Shown here piece by piece: positions 7,358 through 9,095 of a stretch of DNA of 9,095 bases. Positions within the stretch are counted from its first letter, which is position 1. Every line of letters begins with the position of its first letter. The notes under the pieces are model-generated. The model was not told where the DNA came from, did no database searches, and worked only from the letters and a program-made list of their open reading frames with translations. The position numbers and the translations under genes are program-made. Origin of the DNA: DASPXY01 sp038227745. Lineage in GTDB: Bacteria > Planctomycetota > Planctomycetia > Gemmatales > Gemmataceae. The stretch spans positions 1 to 9,095 of the forward strand of contig JBBRPS010000411.1 of the NCBI GenBank assembly GCA_038227745.1, given 5' to 3'.

Positions 7358-7548
7358 TGGACACTCCGCGCTAATCCCCACCGCTGACGCCCTTGCGTAG
7401 CGTGGAACGTGAGGAACTGGTTGAAGTGGCGGCGACGGTGGCTTCAGCGAGGCGGGAGATGGCAAATCAAGGTCGAAGAACGTCGTCAAGTTGTTGTGAA
7501 TGTTCAACTTACGCTATTGCCTCGGTGGGGATTAGCGCGGAGTGTCCA
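7358..7548. mobile_element. MITE-like non-autonomous element with 26-bp terminal inverted repeats
   Basis: The terminal inverted repeats at 7358-7383 and 7523-7548 are perfect over 26 bases and begin TGGACACTCCGCGC. They are flanked by the direct repeat CATC (7354-7357 and 7549-7552), which fits a 4-bp target-site duplication. The 139-base interior has no credible open frame or transposase similarity. It includes a small inner inverted repeat, AAGTTG...CAACTT (7488-7510). Ends of the form TG...CA with a 4-bp duplication are seen in several DDE families, including IS3-like ones, but the parent element cannot be named from here. The perfect TIRs suggest fairly recent activity. Confidence 0.82.
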
Positions 7549-7748
7549 CATCTGCCTGAAATATCGCCTCTCTTTACCCCAGCACACAGGCCAGTCTGGC
7601 CCGTGGCATTCAGCCCCGATCACGACCGTGTCGCCGGCCCGGAAGTTCGGCCTGCGCGGTGACCGGCGGCCGTGATACGATAAGCACATCGACGACGGTG
7701 GCGGGAATGGCGGTCGTGTCACCCCTCTCGAGATGCTGCTGTCGAAAA
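7549..7748. other. Non-coding spacer between the MITE and the dehydrogenase fragment
   Basis: No supported gene, RNA or repeat is visible. Frames on both strands are short and have no recognisable motifs. A TACGAT at 7676-7681 could be a -10 box, but no matching -35 is convincing. Similarity to the dehydrogenase gene starts abruptly at 7749, so a recombination breakpoint lies here. Confidence 0.45.
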
Positions 7749-7826
7749 CAGCTCGGCACCGCCTGCGAGGGCCTGCTGAAGAACACGGACGAGTACCTCG
7801 GCGTGGTGGTGCGCTGGACCCCCTGA
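7749..7826 (+). pseudogene. Fragment of the dehydrogenase gene (last 24 codons, duplicated)
   Basis: The frame ending at TGA 7824-7826 reads QLGTACEGLLKNTDEYLG then VVVRWTP. It matches the C-terminus of the dehydrogenase at 701-1729 (QLGTAYEGLLKNKDEYLG, VVVRWT) in 22 of 24 aligned positions, with one extra proline before the stop. Nothing upstream of 7749 resembles the rest of the enzyme, so this is a remnant that cannot function. It appears to be the left edge of an old segmental duplication whose spacer part follows at about 7876-7949. Confidence 0.88.
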
Positions 7827-7875
7827 CCACCGGCCCGGCGGCGGCGCCCATCGGTAGTCGGCAGAGGTGAAGCTC

Positions 7876-7949
7876 ACGCATGTTCACCCGTGGCTTTGGA
7901 CGCCCTGTGCCCTCCTGCCTCCTGGTCCCAGCCGCCCTCCGCGACCCGC
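7876..7949 (+). repeat. Second copy of the spacer downstream of the dehydrogenase
   Basis: This segment aligns with 1751-1825 with few gaps and scattered substitutions, including TTCACCCGTGGCTTTGGACG against TCACCCGTCGGCTTCGGACG. In copy 1 the spacer leads to a promoter and the LEDR start of the giant gene. In copy 2 it runs straight into the CARDB-coding frame at about 7950, so the promoter and 5' part of the gene are missing. Confidence 0.75.
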
Positions 7950-9095
7950 GGAGCGATCAGCCAGCCCGATCTGGTCGATTACGATGCCTACTACGGGACC
8001 CGCACCGCGTACGTCACGCCGTATGCCGTCGGGCCAAGCGATTACGTCACGGCCCACGCCCAGGTCGCCAACGTGGGCACCGCCGGGACCGGCAGCTTCA
8101 CCGTCTCCTTCTACGCCTCCACCGACACCTACATCACCTCCTTTGACCATTACCTTGGCAGCACCGTCGTCGATGGGCTGAACCCCTCGGCGAGCGCCAG
8201 CGCCGACTGGTCTGGCTACCTCCCCAACCTCCCTGTCGGTCAGTATTACGTCGGCTGGATCATCGACTCGGGCAACGCGGTCAGCGAGGCGAACGAGGGC
8301 AACAACACCGGCGTAATCCCGGGCATCGCGCTGAATGTGACCGTGCCGGCGCGGCCGCCGATCGCTTTCACGGACAGCTACACGGTCAATGCCGGCACCC
8401 CCCTGACCCAGCCCGCCCCCGGCGTGCTGAACAACGACGTGGACCCCAACGGCTACGTCCTGTATGCCACCCTGGAGAGTTCCCCGGCGCACGGTAATCT
8501 GGCGTTCAACAGCGACGGTTCGTTCACCTACACGCCGAACCCCGGCTTCAGCGGCAGCGACTCCTTCTCCTACCATCCCTATGACATGGCTGCCAACGGC
8601 AACAGTGCCACCGTCTATCTCACCGTGAACCCACCCGTATCGGCCCCCGTGTACGCCCTCGGCCCGGACAACCAGGTCTACGGCCAGGCGTTCGACGCCA
8701 ACGGCAACCCGAGCGGCTCGCCCCAGCTGGTCGCGCCCGGCCAGGTGCGGCAGGTCCTGACCGGCAAGCTGGGCACGACCGGCAGCGAGTTGTTCGTCCT
8801 GGGCCTGGACGCCCAGATCTACGCCTTGAAGCTGGACGGTTCGGGCCGGGCGGTGGGCGGCTACTTCCTGGGCAGACCGGGGCAGGTCAGGAGCTTCACG
8901 CTGAGCGACGGGCCGCTGCCGCACCTGTACGTCCTCGGCCTGGACAGCCAGGTCTACGAGGAGCAGTTCGACGCCAACGGCAACGCCACGGTGGGCTTCG
9001 GCCTGGTCGCCGCCGGCCAGGTCAAGTCGTTCACGGTGCGCACCACGCCGTTCGGCGAGGAGGGCTTCGCCGTCGGCCTGGACAACCAGGTCTAC
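7890..9095 (+). CDS. Partial modular surface protein with CARDB, Big_9 and propeller repeats; 5'-truncated, runs off the window
   Basis: Frame 0 is open from the stop at 7824-7826 to the window end. The first usable start is GTG 7890, giving 402 residues so far. It lies in spacer-derived DNA and lacks a well-placed ribosome binding site (AGAGGTGA at 7863 is about 20 bases away), so true translation is doubtful. A CARDB adhesion domain spans about 7962-8337 (QPDLVDYDAYYG, TAHAQVANVGTAGTGSFTVS, VSEANEGNNTG). A cadherin-like Big_9 domain spans about 8355-8631 (DSYTVNAG, GVLNNDVDPNG, HGNLAFNSDGSFTYTPNPGF, SDSFSY). From 8649 PLL-like propeller repeats start, matching 5454-5900 without gaps. The LEDR export motif, protease-like domain and fibronectin repeats of the upstream gene are absent. 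It is probably a rearranged paralogue that has lost its 5' end, or a gene reshaped by domain shuffling. The 3' end lies outside the window. Confidence 0.72.
   Translation, partial: MALDALCPPASWSQPPSATRGAISQPDLVDYDAYYGTRTAYVTPYAVGPSDYVTAHAQVANVGTAGTGSFTVSFYASTDTYITSFDHYLGSTVVDGLNPSASASADWSGYLPNLPVGQYYVGWIIDSGNAVSEANEGNNTGVIPGIALNVTVPARPPIAFTDSYTVNAGTPLTQPAPGVLNNDVDPNGYVLYATLESSPAHGNLAFNSDGSFTYTPNPGFSGSDSFSYHPYDMAANGNSATVYLTVNPPVSAPVYALGPDNQVYGQAFDANGNPSGSPQLVAPGQVRQVLTGKLGTTGSELFVLGLDAQIYALKLDGSGRAVGGYFLGRPGQVRSFTLSDGPLPHLYVLGLDSQVYEEQFDANGNATVGFGLVAAGQVKSFTVRTTPFGEEGFAVGLDNQVY

Noticed and set aside
7359..7547. CRISPR-like or tRNA-like structure suggested by the repeated 25-mers
   Set aside because: The two copies are inverted, there are only two of them, and they are flanked by a short direct duplication, which fits a transposable element and not an array or tRNA.
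7884..8924. 346-residue open frame on the - strand
   Set aside because: It is antisense to clear CARDB, Big_9 and propeller domains on the + strand.

Overview
The window looks like chromosomal DNA of a Gemmata-type planctomycete. Three things point there: the high GC content, the N-terminal motif LELEALEDRCVP on a very large secreted-type protein (a signature I associate with Gemmataceae and related planctomycetes), and the combination of giant modular extracellular proteins with dispersed palindromes. All convincing genes lie on the + strand. The lineage call rests on recalled family features, not on a search.

Layout. 1-332 is a non-coding leader with a 15-bp-stem hairpin. 333-617 encodes a small DUF427 protein. 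A perfect 25-bp-stem palindrome (627-680) separates it from a medium-chain (zinc-type) dehydrogenase at 701-1729 that lacks the usual catalytic cysteine. A clear sigma70-type promoter (1845-1874) drives a giant gene at 1960-7256. This gene is split by a one-base frameshift in a C run at about 3563-3566. Restored, it would encode about 1765 residues: LEDR motif, a metallopeptidase-like domain with HELAE, seven fibronectin-III-like repeats, one invasin/filamin-like Ig domain, and 13 PLL/tectonin-like beta-propeller repeats. A strong hairpin (7265-7303) follows its stop codon.

The region 7304-7950 is a patchwork. It holds a 191-bp MITE-like element (7358-7548) with 26-bp perfect terminal inverted repeats and a 4-bp CATC target duplication. 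It also holds a second copy of the last 24 codons of the dehydrogenase gene and a degenerate copy of that gene's downstream spacer. From about 7950 to the window end runs an open frame with CARDB, cadherin-like Big_9 and the same propeller repeats. It has no LEDR motif and no native-looking start, so it appears to be a 5'-truncated, rearranged paralogue of the giant gene. It continues beyond the window.

Reading the region as a whole: a block consisting of dehydrogenase 3' end, spacer and propeller gene was duplicated and then rearranged, and the propeller segments look homogenised by recombination. The giant proteins are probably cell-surface or secreted adhesion/binding proteins with a possible protease head. 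The DUF427 protein and dehydrogenase look like unrelated housekeeping or accessory metabolism. I see no defence system, CRISPR array, tRNA or rRNA.
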